A DNA stretch of 64,000 nt from JAVBQJ01 sp031549115 (GTDB taxonomy: Bacteria > Verrucomicrobiota > Lentisphaeria > Victivallales > Victivallaceae). The DNA is taken from positions 62,001-126,000 of the forward strand of contig JAVBQJ010000049.1 in assembly GCA_031549115.1 (NCBI GenBank), given 5' to 3'. The stretch's first letter is position 1; each line of letters begins with the position of its first letter. Under the pieces are notes generated by a model that was not told where the DNA came from, searched no databases, and saw only the letters and a list, made by a program, of their open reading frames with translations. The translations under genes and the position numbers were made by a program. This document shows positions 35,890 through 44,152 of this stretch, one piece after another.

Positions 35890-38078
35890 ATCCCGGCGAA
35901 ACCAAGTCCCGGCACCCGGAGCTCGTATTCGAACGCCGGTTGTGTTTCCGCTGTTGCCGCCGCCCCGGAAAAGATTTCCCGTATGCTGAATCTTTCACCG
36001 CGCAATCCGTACTCCGCGGGATTGACCCGGAATTTCACGATCCGCTCTTCGTTGTCCAGATTTGCCAGTACCAGCGCTGCCGAATCGCGGCTTTCCGAGC
36101 GCCAGACGGCGCCGGAAATCATCGCTTCGTCGTGTTCGGCACCCTGCATCCGGTGCCACTTGACCCGGAGCGGCGGATTCGCCGAGAGAATTTCCGCGTC
36201 CCGGAGCAGTTCGCCGTCCAGCAGATACGGCCGCAGTTCCCGCCGCCAGTCGATCACCCGGTTCAGATAGGCGATCTTTTCCGAATGGTTTTCGCTCCAT
36301 TTGTCCGGCGTCTGACCGTACAGCCAGACCATCCAGCCGGGCTGGTACCCCCACAGAACGCACCGCTTCTGGGTGGCGGCGAAGCTCCGAAGATCATCCT
36401 CCGGGAACGACAACGCGCCGAAGTAAAAGGCATAGTTGTTATATACCTGCGTCAGCCCCGGGAAATCATCGCCGGTGATCTCGGTCCAGACCAGAAAACT
36501 CGAAACCGTGTCGATATAGGGTTCCGCCGCGTTTTCACTGGCGAGAAAGACCTTGCCGGCCGCTTCTTTCAATACCGGTTCCAGCATCTGCCGGTAGCTT
36601 TCGGTCCACCAGCCGCCGCCGCCGGCCGGATGGCCGTGCGCGGTATCGCAGCACGCCATCGGCGCCAGTTGGCAGATCTGATCCAGGTAAATGCCGTTGA
36701 CTCCCATCGCGATCAGTTTCCGGCAGTTTTCCTGTATCCGCCGCTGAAAAACCGTACTCGCCGGGCACATCGGCGCCAATGCGTGATCGGAAGCGTAATG
36801 CTCCAATGCGATCGAACCGTCACGACCTTTTACGGCGGCGGCGGTACCTTCGGTGCGATAACTCGCCAGCGTGCTGTCCCAGCAATGGCCGTTCAGGTAC
36901 GGGACCACGAAATCGCCGTTGGCGGTGATTTCGCGCACCACCTCTTCGAATCCATCCTGCGCCGGAAAGTCTTCCGGATAGCCGGTGTCGAATGGAACCA
37001 TGTTCCAGCCATACCAGTGCACCGCCACCACCCGGGCGGAGGTTTCCTGCTTGACCCGGTCGTAGACCGCTTTCATCTCCGCCGGCGAACCGGAAATATT
37101 GACCCAGACTTCGATATCGCGGTAATTCGGCGGCAGGTCGGTGCGCTCTCGCAGCTTGCCTTTTTGCAGCCACGGCTGCTGCCGGGCATAGTCCCGGTAA
37201 ATTGCCGCCGCATCCCAGGCCGTGCGGAGCGGCGCCACCACCCACGGATAGTTCACCGCCCGCCCCGAACCGATCACCCCGGCGTCCATGGCCGTGGTTT
37301 CCACATTGAGCGATACATCCGCCCCCATGGTGATGCCCTTGAAGCCGGCGTTGCGGTCGTGGAACCCCCAATACAATCCGCCTCCCTCCGGCCGCAACAG
37401 CGCCATGAACGGCATCTGGGCGATGATCGACGGGTACAACAGCGAATACGGCTGAAGGTTGTTCCGGAAAAACTGGGCGCCGTACGTCCAGCGCGGCAAC
37501 AGCACGTCGTAACTGCCCGCCTCCGCCATCGGCGCCAGATACGGGAATCCGGTGCTCTCCAACGCATAGCGCTCCGATTGCAGTTCCAGGGTCATCTGCG
37601 CCGTCAGGTTTCCATCCGGCTGCGGCAATTCGAATGCGACCGTGACCTCCATGCGGCCGGCCGGATCCTCCGGCAGCGCCACCGCCGACCACTTCAATTC
37701 GAGAACTTCGCGGTTGCCTTCGCGGTAGTGGCGGAACGAACGCTGCGCCCGGCAATGGCGGCTGTCCAGCGATACGATACCGGTGGCGGGATTGATTTTT
37801 TCCGAAATCAATACGCCGCCGTCGGTATACCGGGAGGTGGTTTTTCCGTCTTCGAAGCCGCGTTCGGACAGCCGTACCAGCCACAGGGTGGCGGCGGCGG
37901 CATCGGGGGTGCGAAATGAAACCGCGTCCCGGAGGTTTGCCAGCGATACCAGGCCGAGCCCCTGTTCCGGAGGCTGAAAGACCGCTCGCAATTGGTTGTT
38001 CTGCAATATCACCTCTTGCGCCGGGCACAGCAGCCACCCCGCGATTGCCAACAGAAACGCCGTTCGCTTGCATGTCAT
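35871..38078 (-). CDS. Secreted glycosidase-like protein (DUF6259-type TIM barrel)
   Basis: A 735-residue protein with a signal peptide (TAFLLAIAGWLLCPAQ, cleavage near 20). An N-terminal beta-sandwich (about 20-260) is followed by a TIM barrel: GGLYWGFHDRN near 230, VVAVHWYGWNMVPF near 352, GVNGIYLDQICQLAPMACCD near 463 and FLASENAAEPYIDT near 510. The D of YLDQ and E of SENAAE are the likely catalytic carboxylates. It ends in a C-terminal beta domain. I place it with the DUF6259-type hydrolases by pattern, without knowing its substrate. The ATG at 38078 is chosen because the signal peptide starts there. It follows a pseudopilin gene by 14 bases. Confidence 0.65.
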   Translation of the reverse strand: MTCKRTAFLLAIAGWLLCPAQEVILQNNQLRAVFQPPEQGLGLVSLANLRDAVSFRTPDAAAATLWLVRLSERGFEDGKTTSRYTDGGVLISEKINPATGIVSLDSRHCRAQRSFRHYREGNREVLELKWSAVALPEDPAGRMEVTVAFELPQPDGNLTAQMTLELQSERYALESTGFPYLAPMAEAGSYDVLLPRWTYGAQFFRNNLQPYSLLYPSIIAQMPFMALLRPEGGGLYWGFHDRNAGFKGITMGADVSLNVETTAMDAGVIGSGRAVNYPWVVAPLRTAWDAAAIYRDYARQQPWLQKGKLRERTDLPPNYRDIEVWVNISGSPAEMKAVYDRVKQETSARVVAVHWYGWNMVPFDTGYPEDFPAQDGFEEVVREITANGDFVVPYLNGHCWDSTLASYRTEGTAAAVKGRDGSIALEHYASDHALAPMCPASTVFQRRIQENCRKLIAMGVNGIYLDQICQLAPMACCDTAHGHPAGGGGWWTESYRQMLEPVLKEAAGKVFLASENAAEPYIDTVSSFLVWTEITGDDFPGLTQVYNNYAFYFGALSFPEDDLRSFAATQKRCVLWGYQPGWMVWLYGQTPDKWSENHSEKIAYLNRVIDWRRELRPYLLDGELLRDAEILSANPPLRVKWHRMQGAEHDEAMISGAVWRSESRDSAALVLANLDNEERIVKFRVNPAEYGLRGERFSIREIFSGAAATAETQPAFEYELRVPGLGFAGIYLSAY

Positions 38079-38092
38079 TTGCTTCACTCTTT

Positions 38093-38782
38093 CTAAAAAC
38101 CCGAATACGGGGCGATGGTGGTGCATGACCCGTCCAGTAGCACCGCATTGGTTCCGAGTGCGCTGGTTCCGTCCAGGCTGCCGTTGTGCGCTTGTTCCAC
38201 ATCCCGCACCCCGCCGCCGAGGCCGACGAAAATATCCGAGAACAGGATATTTTTCGGACAATTCGCCCCGAACCAACTGCCGCTGACCGCGCCCCAGAAG
38301 GTTTCCGTATCCTGGCCGATCATCAGCGATACCCGGTCGTACGGCGGGTATTGTTCCTTCCAGCCGAAATAATCGTAAGCGAAGCAATCGTTGTCGGTCG
38401 TTTCGACCGATTGCCCCCACATGCCCAGTTTGACCGGACAATAAAAAATCCGTGGATTGCCGCCGGCTTTCGAAGTATCCGCCAGCTTCTCCCGGCCCGC
38501 ATACTCCCGCAACTGCCGCGTCGTCATCGGCTGGCGATATCCGTAGGAATCATCCAACATTCCGCCGTTTTCATCGACTCCGCCCTGCGGCGTACGGTCG
38601 TTGTTGTCGCCGGCATACATGAACACGGCCAGCCCCAGCTGCTTCAACTGATTGATACAGGTGATGCTCCGGGCTTTGGCCCGCGCTTTCGACAGTGCCG
38701 GCAAGAGCATGCTGGCGAGGATGGCGATGATCGCAATCACGACCAGCAATTCTATCAATGTGAAAATCTGTTTTTCCTTCAC
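38093..38782 (-). CDS. Pseudopilin-like protein (prepilin-type N-terminus), cassette 1
   Basis: A 229-residue protein starting at a GTG with AAGGAG 8 bases upstream. The N-terminus has the type IV prepilin/pseudopilin helix: FTLIELLVV with the conserved Glu at +5, then a SKARAKARS coiled part. The residue before the cleavage point is Ile instead of Gly. The C-terminal globular domain ends in LGTNAVLLDGSC, the G-rich DG motif of this Lentisphaerota/Planctomycetes protein group. It lies between a secreted glycosidase gene (downstream) and a divergent AraC-type regulator. Confidence 0.85.
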   Translation of the reverse strand: MKEKQIFTLIELLVVIAIIAILASMLLPALSKARAKARSITCINQLKQLGLAVFMYAGDNNDRTPQGGVDENGGMLDDSYGYRQPMTTRQLREYAGREKLADTSKAGGNPRIFYCPVKLGMWGQSVETTDNDCFAYDYFGWKEQYPPYDRVSLMIGQDTETFWGAVSGSWFGANCPKNILFSDIFVGLGGGVRDVEQAHNGSLDGTSALGTNAVLLDGSCTTIAPYSGF

Positions 38783-38905
38783 GGCTCCATCTCCTTACAT
38801 TTTTTTCGACTGCATCTTGACGCGGGTTCATTCGTGATGTATTTTTAACCTGCATCCGAATGATTGTTTCTTTCTATCTTATACTGGATAAAAGTGGATT
38901 TGAGA

Positions 38906-39808
38906 ATGGATAAAAACCACAAAAATTCATTAAAAAATACCGGCCCGGTGCTGGAGAAGTTTCTCCGCCATACCCAATCGGGACTGGGGCAGGTCAAATT
39001 GCAGAATCACGGGTTGACGATCCTGTACGCCAATGCGGGACGGGCCACGGTGAACCGGGCACGGGAAATGCGCTATTTCGACTACTATTCGCTGGCGCAT
39101 CTGTATGACGGCGAGGGTGTTTTTCTGGTTCCGGGGCGCAAAGAGATGCGTATATCGCGCGGGCAGGGCATTCTCATCACTCCGGGGTTCCTGCATTACT
39201 ATGGCCAGGGCGACGGCGACTTCTTTGAGGACAATATCTGTTTCGGCGGTCCGGTCGCCGATTTCCTGCGCCAGCAGGGGTTTCTCGCCAGCGGCATTGT
39301 CGAGGTAGGAGAGCTGCGGGCGCTGCTGCCGATCTGCGAGATGTTTCACGACAACGGCATCCTCAGCAAGCTGAAAGCCGGGCTGGCACTGCAGAATCTG
39401 CTGATCGGGCTGGCGGAGAAAGGCAGCGGCGCGACGGTAGCGTCGCAGCACTCGAAGCGGAATGTGATCGAGGAGCTGCTGGCGGTGATCGCATTGAATC
39501 CGATGCGCTGGTGGACGGTGTGGGAAATGGCGGAGTATTGCGGCCTGGAGGAGGAGCGTTTTCGGCGTTTGTTCCAACAGACCACCGGTCAGCGGCCGAA
39601 GGCATATCTGGATGCCTACAAACTGCAATTGGCGCAGAACTGGCTGCAAAAGACCAATTGGACGCTGCGCACCATCAGTCACCGGCTCGGCTATCAGGAC
39701 CAGTATCATTTCAGCCGCCGCTTCAAGCAGCTCCGGGGGGTGTCACCCGATCAGTTCCGCCGCGGCAATCCGGTGCCGCGGGGCGCCGACGATATCCTCA
39801 CGGAATGA
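38906..39808 (+). CDS. AraC-family transcriptional regulator
   Basis: A 300-residue regulator. An N-terminal cupin-like sensing domain (about 15-150, GQGILITPGFLHYYG) precedes the double helix-turn-helix of AraC/XylS (about 195-295): VWEMAEYCGLEEERFRRLF and ISHRLGYQDQYHFSRRFKQL. The ATG at 38906 is preferred to one 14 codons earlier, which lies in the AT-rich promoter region. It is divergent from the pseudopilin/glycosidase pair by 123 bases and probably activates them when a sugar is bound. Confidence 0.9.
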   Translation: MDKNHKNSLKNTGPVLEKFLRHTQSGLGQVKLQNHGLTILYANAGRATVNRAREMRYFDYYSLAHLYDGEGVFLVPGRKEMRISRGQGILITPGFLHYYGQGDGDFFEDNICFGGPVADFLRQQGFLASGIVEVGELRALLPICEMFHDNGILSKLKAGLALQNLLIGLAEKGSGATVASQHSKRNVIEELLAVIALNPMRWWTVWEMAEYCGLEEERFRRLFQQTTGQRPKAYLDAYKLQLAQNWLQKTNWTLRTISHRLGYQDQYHFSRRFKQLRGVSPDQFRRGNPVPRGADDILTE

Positions 39809-39809
39809 C

Positions 39810-39837
39810 TTGACTTTCCGGAATCGGGTGGTATACT
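39810..39837 (+). promoter_or_regulatory. Near-consensus promoter of the three-repeat protein gene
   Basis: TTGACT (39810-39815) and TATACT (39832-39837) are 16 bases apart, with an extended -10 TGG before the second box. It begins 2 bases after the AraC-type stop. The segment TGGTATACTATA recurs at 53633 before the short gene at 53698. Confidence 0.75.
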
Positions 39838-39869
39838 ATAACGACATTTCCGAGCAAAGGAGGTTTACT

Positions 39870-41237
39870 ATGCCGCAAGAATTCGAACCCGTCATTCCCG
39901 TTGCATCTCTCGATCAGGCGCATCCGCCGGTGGTCTCCAGCGAAGACGACAGCTGGTGGCTGGTCGCGTCCAATCCGACATATCAGGTTACCATCCCGTC
40001 CACTTCCACCGATGTCGATATGGATATCGTCGATTACGACTGGGTCGGCCAGCAGGACTCGATCGATTTTCGCCAGATCCGGGTGGATATGGCCGGAGAA
40101 TACACCTTTCAGTTGAACGGCCTCAGCAACAAAGCCGTATTGACCATTTATTCCAACGATACCAAAAAGATCCAGAAGGTCACCGGCAAGGCCGGCAAGA
40201 GTGTCAGCACCAAAGGGCTGTTTCTGCTCCCCGGCGTTTACTATATCTCCGTCGAAGCGCCGGGATGGAAGAAAAATCAAAATACCGGGTACAATGTCTC
40301 CGTCGCCGGCCAGGTTTTCAACCGCGGCAACAACCATGACGATGTGCCCTCCAATCTCGCGCCGGAATATCGCGTCTCCATCGACGGCACCAATCCGGCT
40401 GTCGCGCAAACCCTCGTCGCCGACGAATGGGTCGGCTATGGCGATGCCGTCGATTACCGGCAAGTGACCGTCACCACACCGGGCCAATACAGCTTCAACC
40501 TCGGCGGGTTGAACGGCAAAGCCAAGCTGACGCTGTATTCGTCCGCCATGAAGAAAATCAAGAGCGTCACCGCCTCCGCCGGCAAAACCGGCGTCATCAA
40601 GGATCGTTTCCTCTCGGCCGGAACCTACTATATTTCGGTCGAAGCTCCCGGCTGGAAAAAGGGCCAGTCGTCGGATTACAATGTCACTGTGACCGGTACG
40701 GCTTACAACCGCGGCGACAACTCCGACGATACCTTGACCACGGCCAAAGATCTCGACCTTTCCAGCGGCGTGCTCTCCGACTGGGTCGGCTTCGGCGACG
40801 CCATCGATTACCGGAAATTCACGCTGTCCGATACCCGGACTCTCAGTTTCGTATTGAGCGGCAGCGCCAAAATGGCGAAGATGACCCTGTCCCGACTCGA
40901 CGGCAACGGCAAATTGAAGACGGTCAAGAAAACCACCATCGCCGCCAACGGCCTGATTCAATGGAACAATCTCGAACTCGGCCCCGCCAATTATTATCTC
41001 GCGGTCGAGTCCGCCGATAAAGGCAAAGGCAAGAAGAACACCGATTACAGTTTGAACATCGCCGGTTACGAGTCTGCCGCGCCGCAAGTGGCCGCCCTGA
41101 GCCTCGACGCCGGTGCCGGCGGCATCGATCTCGGCAACTGGCAGCAGCTGCCCGAACTCGGCTGGGCTGCCTCCAGTCTGACCGAATCCGCCGTTGATGA
41201 TTCCATCGCCCGTCAATGGGGCACTCTGATCGGTTGA
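39870..41237 (+). CDS. Three-repeat beta-rich protein (PPC-like domains), no signal peptide
   Basis: A 455-residue protein with a perfect AGGAGG 7 bases before its ATG. Three repeats of about 120 residues start near 50, 180 and 300. Each has a [DE]WVGxxDxIDYR-like opening, an LTLYS-like strand, a lysine-rich VTxxAGK stretch and a GxYYISVEAPGWKK-like end. The pattern resembles bacterial pre-peptidase C-terminal (PPC) domains, which usually occur on secreted proteins. Here there is no Sec signal, lipobox or anchor: the N-terminus is acidic, with a DDSWWL motif near 27. Function unknown; it could be cytoplasmic, or exported by another route. Confidence 0.7.
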   Translation: MPQEFEPVIPVASLDQAHPPVVSSEDDSWWLVASNPTYQVTIPSTSTDVDMDIVDYDWVGQQDSIDFRQIRVDMAGEYTFQLNGLSNKAVLTIYSNDTKKIQKVTGKAGKSVSTKGLFLLPGVYYISVEAPGWKKNQNTGYNVSVAGQVFNRGNNHDDVPSNLAPEYRVSIDGTNPAVAQTLVADEWVGYGDAVDYRQVTVTTPGQYSFNLGGLNGKAKLTLYSSAMKKIKSVTASAGKTGVIKDRFLSAGTYYISVEAPGWKKGQSSDYNVTVTGTAYNRGDNSDDTLTTAKDLDLSSGVLSDWVGFGDAIDYRKFTLSDTRTLSFVLSGSAKMAKMTLSRLDGNGKLKTVKKTTIAANGLIQWNNLELGPANYYLAVESADKGKGKKNTDYSLNIAGYESAAPQVAALSLDAGAGGIDLGNWQQLPELGWAASSLTESAVDDSIARQWGTLIG

Positions 41238-41246
41238 TGGAGAGGA

Positions 41247-41440
41247 AGTCACACGTTTAACGTCAACCGCTAACCTGTGAGCGCGCACGGGTCGGAGCGC
41301 CGCTTGAGCGCATCGGGGTTGGGAGGGACGGAGCCCTCACGTGAATCGGGGCGCAATGCGGCCCCGCGTGCACCGTCAAAATCACCACACCCGGAACCGC
41401 GCTGCCAGCAAATAGTGTGGGGGACGAGGAGTCCCCCACA
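41247..41440 (-). repeat. Palindrome-rich dispersed repeat, copy B
   Basis: Read on the minus strand this copy runs from the perfect 10-bp hairpin TGTGGGGGAC/GTCCCCCACA (41416-41440, loop of five) through a segment that matches 2545-2690. It ends with CGTGCGCGCTCACAGGTTAG and a tail shared with 60430-60475. It lacks the roughly 180 internal bases of copy A. The hairpin lies 21 bases past the thioredoxin-like stop and may help end that transcript. No gene is seen in the spacer. Confidence 0.6.
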
Positions 41441-41461
41441 TTCCGGGAGTTCCATTGACCG

Positions 41462-41977
41462 TTACTTGACTGCGGAGTCAATCAACGCTTTCAGGTGCGC
41501 GACATAGTTCGCCGCGCCGCCCTCTTTGTAACCGGTGATCAACGGCTTGTCCACCGCCGCCATCATGGTTTTGCCGTCCGAATTCACCAGGATGATCGTC
41601 GGGAATCCCTTGACGTTATACGCCTTCAACAGTTTTTGGTTGGCCTTGGCTTCCGCCGCCGGCAGTTTTGTCTTGCGCGGGAAATCGATCTTCAACAGCA
41701 CCAGGTTATCCTTGGCATAATCCAGGAATTCCGGCTGCGAGAAGACTTCCTTGTCCAATTTGATGCACCATCCGCACCAATCCGAACCGGTGAAGTCCAT
41801 CAGGATCGGCAGCTTTTTCTCGGCCGCCTCTTTTTTCGCCGCGGCGAAATCGGTGAGCCACACGGCTTGCGCCGGCGCGGTTTCCGTCACCGCCGGCTGC
41901 GTTTCCGCGGCATGGAGCGTCATCGCCCCGAAGCACGCCAGTCCCAGGCACCAGACACAATTCATCCGTTTCAACAT
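41462..41977 (-). CDS. Exported thioredoxin-family protein
   Basis: A 171-residue protein with an N-terminal signal sequence (CVWCLGLACFGAMTLHAA, cleavage near 23) and one thioredoxin fold. The redox motif is W-C-G-W-C (SDWCGWC, about residue 67), and the conserved cis-proline region reads VKGFPTIIL. It probably reduces or isomerises disulfides outside the cytoplasm, in the thioredoxin_7/DsbD-gamma-like group. It stands alone between the repeat and a GntR-type regulator; GGAGGTG precedes the ATG. Confidence 0.88.
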   Translation of the reverse strand: MLKRMNCVWCLGLACFGAMTLHAAETQPAVTETAPAQAVWLTDFAAAKKEAAEKKLPILMDFTGSDWCGWCIKLDKEVFSQPEFLDYAKDNLVLLKIDFPRKTKLPAAEAKANQKLLKAYNVKGFPTIILVNSDGKTMMAAVDKPLITGYKEGGAANYVAHLKALIDSAVK

Positions 41978-42083
41978 GTTTCACCTCCTCTATAGGCTTT
42001 CGCTCCGGCTCCCTTCCGGAACAGCAGCAATATACCATCGCAAACGGGCAAATGCAAATTTATTTTTCGGCACCAAAAATAAA

Positions 42084-42147
42084 CACTTTAAAAAATGTCA
42101 CTTTTATCAAATACACCTATTGTTTTTCTTTTTAAAAGTGCTATACT
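42084..42147 (+). promoter_or_regulatory. Promoter and operator region of the GntR-type gene, twin of 43297-43365
   Basis: TTGTTT (42120-42125) and TATACT (42142-42147) are 16 bases apart. Around them are CACTTT (42084), GTCACTTTTAT (42098-42107) and its partner AAAAGTGC just before the -10 (42134-42141). The same arrangement occurs upstream of the pseudopilin operon, so the GntR-type protein encoded here probably represses both. Confidence 0.65.
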
Positions 42148-42193
42148 TATAGGAAACACAGATTACAAACGTTTGCAACAGGAAAAAAACATC

Positions 42194-43279
42194 ATGGCCG
42201 GACGCAAATATCAGGAACTGCTTCGCCGCGACATCACGACCGGAACCCTCGGCGCCGACGGCGCGCTGCCGACGCTGCGTCAGCTCGCAGAGCGCTACCA
42301 TTGCAGTTTGTCGACCATCCGCCAGGCGGCGGAGGCGCTGCGCAAAGAAGGGTTGATTTACAGCGTCTCCGGCAAGGGTACTTTCATCGGGACGCCACCG
42401 GTGCCGCCGGCGGCCAAACGCTTCCGGATGGTCGGCGTCATCACCTTGCGCTATATGAATTACAGCGTCGTCGAGGACTTCAAGGATGAATGGCAGCAGC
42501 GCGGCTGGCTGATCTGCAATTACAATGCGATGAATGACTTGCAAGCCCCGGCCATGGAGCGCGAATTTCTGTTGCAGGCGAGCTCCTGCAAGTTCGCCGG
42601 CGTGGTATTGACCGCGACGCCGTTGGAGCCGTTGAACACCGAGCTGTACCGGAAGCTGCAGCGCAACGGCATGAAGATCGCCCATACGGTTCCCTATTGC
42701 GACGACATGAGCAAAGACTGTTTTTTCTGCTGCGACTATCGCGCCGCCGGACGCCTCGGCGTCGCCACCGCGCTGCAGCAGCGATGCTCGCAGATCGCCA
42801 TGCTGGTCAACAATGTCCCCGCACCGTTCATGTCGCAAACCCGCAGCGGCGTCGAGGAAATGACCTCCGGAATGCAGCTGCCGCCTCCGGTAACGCTGCG
42901 CTGCCCCAACTGGACCGCGGACTGGGAAGAGGATTCCGAGCACGTGCGCTGCAAGTTTCAGGAGCTGGAGCGGCTGTTGCCGGAATTGGAAGCGCTGCCG
43001 TCGCGCAGCGCGCTTTTGTGCTGCGGCACCGACATGGCCGGCAAACTGCGCCGGCTGCTTTCCGAAAAGGGCCTGATGCAGCGCAAAGACTTCTTTATCA
43101 TGTCGTTGAACAACGGCGCCAGCAATCCGGCCGGCGAAGGCGGCATCTATTTCGACTTCGCGGCCGCGACCCGCGCCGCCCTCGAATACGTCTGCGACGA
43201 CACCGTCGATTCCCATAGCCTGGTGCAGCGCAACTTCGCCCCCGAAGTCCGTGACATCATCCCGCCGCCATCCATATAG
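42194..43279 (+). CDS. GntR-type transcriptional regulator of the pseudopilin/GH38 cassette
   Basis: A 361-residue regulator. Residues about 5-75 are a GntR winged helix (LPTLRQLAERYHCSLSTIRQ, then the wing VSGKGTFIG). Residues about 80-360 resemble a LacI-type effector domain (VGVITLRYMNYSV, LLCCGTDMAGKLRR). The ATG at 42194 is preceded by AGGA; codons upstream belong to the promoter region. It is followed by a separate promoter and the operon 43419-50683, which it most likely controls. Confidence 0.87.
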   Translation: MAGRKYQELLRRDITTGTLGADGALPTLRQLAERYHCSLSTIRQAAEALRKEGLIYSVSGKGTFIGTPPVPPAAKRFRMVGVITLRYMNYSVVEDFKDEWQQRGWLICNYNAMNDLQAPAMEREFLLQASSCKFAGVVLTATPLEPLNTELYRKLQRNGMKIAHTVPYCDDMSKDCFFCCDYRAAGRLGVATALQQRCSQIAMLVNNVPAPFMSQTRSGVEEMTSGMQLPPPVTLRCPNWTADWEEDSEHVRCKFQELERLLPELEALPSRSALLCCGTDMAGKLRRLLSEKGLMQRKDFFIMSLNNGASNPAGEGGIYFDFAAATRAALEYVCDDTVDSHSLVQRNFAPEVRDIIPPPSI

Positions 43280-43296
43280 ACACTATCAAAAAAGCT

Positions 43297-43365
43297 ACAC
43301 TTTATAAAAAAATGTCATTTTTCATTAAATCGCCTATTGACTTTTTCATAAAAGTGCCCTATAAT
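43297..43365 (+). promoter_or_regulatory. Promoter and operator of the pseudopilin-GH42-UroD-GH38 operon
   Basis: TTGACT (43337-43342) and TATAAT (43360-43365) are 17 bases apart, a near-consensus promoter. ACACTTTATAAAA (43297-43309), GTCATTTTTCAT (43314-43325) and ATAAAAGTGC (43348-43357) repeat the pattern at 42084-42147 in the same order and spacing, including the shared CCTATTG. This marks them as sites for one repressor. Confidence 0.75.
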
Positions 43366-43418
43366 AAGCATATCGAACCATCGATGTCGAAAACCAACCA
43401 ATGGGAGATTATGGGAAA

Positions 43419-44147
43419 ATGATTCGAAAACACTTCACACTGATTGAACTCCTGGTCGTGATCGCCATTATTGCCATCCTCGCCAGCATGCTTTTGCCTG
43501 CGTTGAGCAAAGCCCGCGCCGCGGCACAATCGATCAAATGCGTCAGCAATCTGAAACAGATCGGCCTGACCCAATTCCTGTACACCGGTGACAACGACAG
43601 TTACTTCATCTGCGCCGGCGAATCGAGCGACAAAATATATGCTCCGTGGGGTTATACTTTCGTACACAGCTACAGTGTGGCGCCGGCGTTGCTGAAGTGC
43701 CCGTCGAGCGGCTATCTGACCCACAATGAAACCAACGGCGCCAACGATTGCGTCGCCAAGCCGGATGAACTACGTCCGTACGACCTGCTCGCCTACGGCT
43801 ACAACAGCTGGTATATCGGCAGTATTTACGGCGAAGCCGCTAAAACCGGAAAACCTTTCGTCGAGGAAGAGATGAGCCAAAATCAGAAGGTCGAAAAGGT
43901 CGTCAATCCGTCCAATAAGGTGATGTTTGCCGACTCCCGGCTGGACGCGGTCAATCCGTACGGCTACCACAAGATCGGCCCGACCGGCGGCAGCGCCATT
44001 TTCGACGACTTCCGTCACAACTACGGCGCCAACGTCTGCTGGGTCGACGGCCATGTCAGCCACCAGCGCGAACCCAGCGCCAATCTGCGTGACGGCGGCG
44101 ACTACGAGCACAGTTTCTGGAAGTGGATGAGCAGCTGGGGAGAATAA
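43419..44147 (+). CDS. Pseudopilin-like protein, cassette 2
   Basis: A 242-residue protein with a prepilin-type N-terminus: FTLIELLVV and SKARAAAQS. The residue before the expected cleavage is His, not Gly. The globular part contains YLTHNETNG and ends in HNYGANVCWVDGHVSHQ, the H-x9-DG motif of this group. The ATG at 43419 follows GGGAGATTATGGGA. It is first in a four-gene operon with two glycosidase-type enzymes and is followed 5 bases later by the GH42-like gene. Confidence 0.88.
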   Translation: MIRKHFTLIELLVVIAIIAILASMLLPALSKARAAAQSIKCVSNLKQIGLTQFLYTGDNDSYFICAGESSDKIYAPWGYTFVHSYSVAPALLKCPSSGYLTHNETNGANDCVAKPDELRPYDLLAYGYNSWYIGSIYGEAAKTGKPFVEEEMSQNQKVEKVVNPSNKVMFADSRLDAVNPYGYHKIGPTGGSAIFDDFRHNYGANVCWVDGHVSHQREPSANLRDGGDYEHSFWKWMSSWGE

Positions 44148-44152
44148 TCGCA

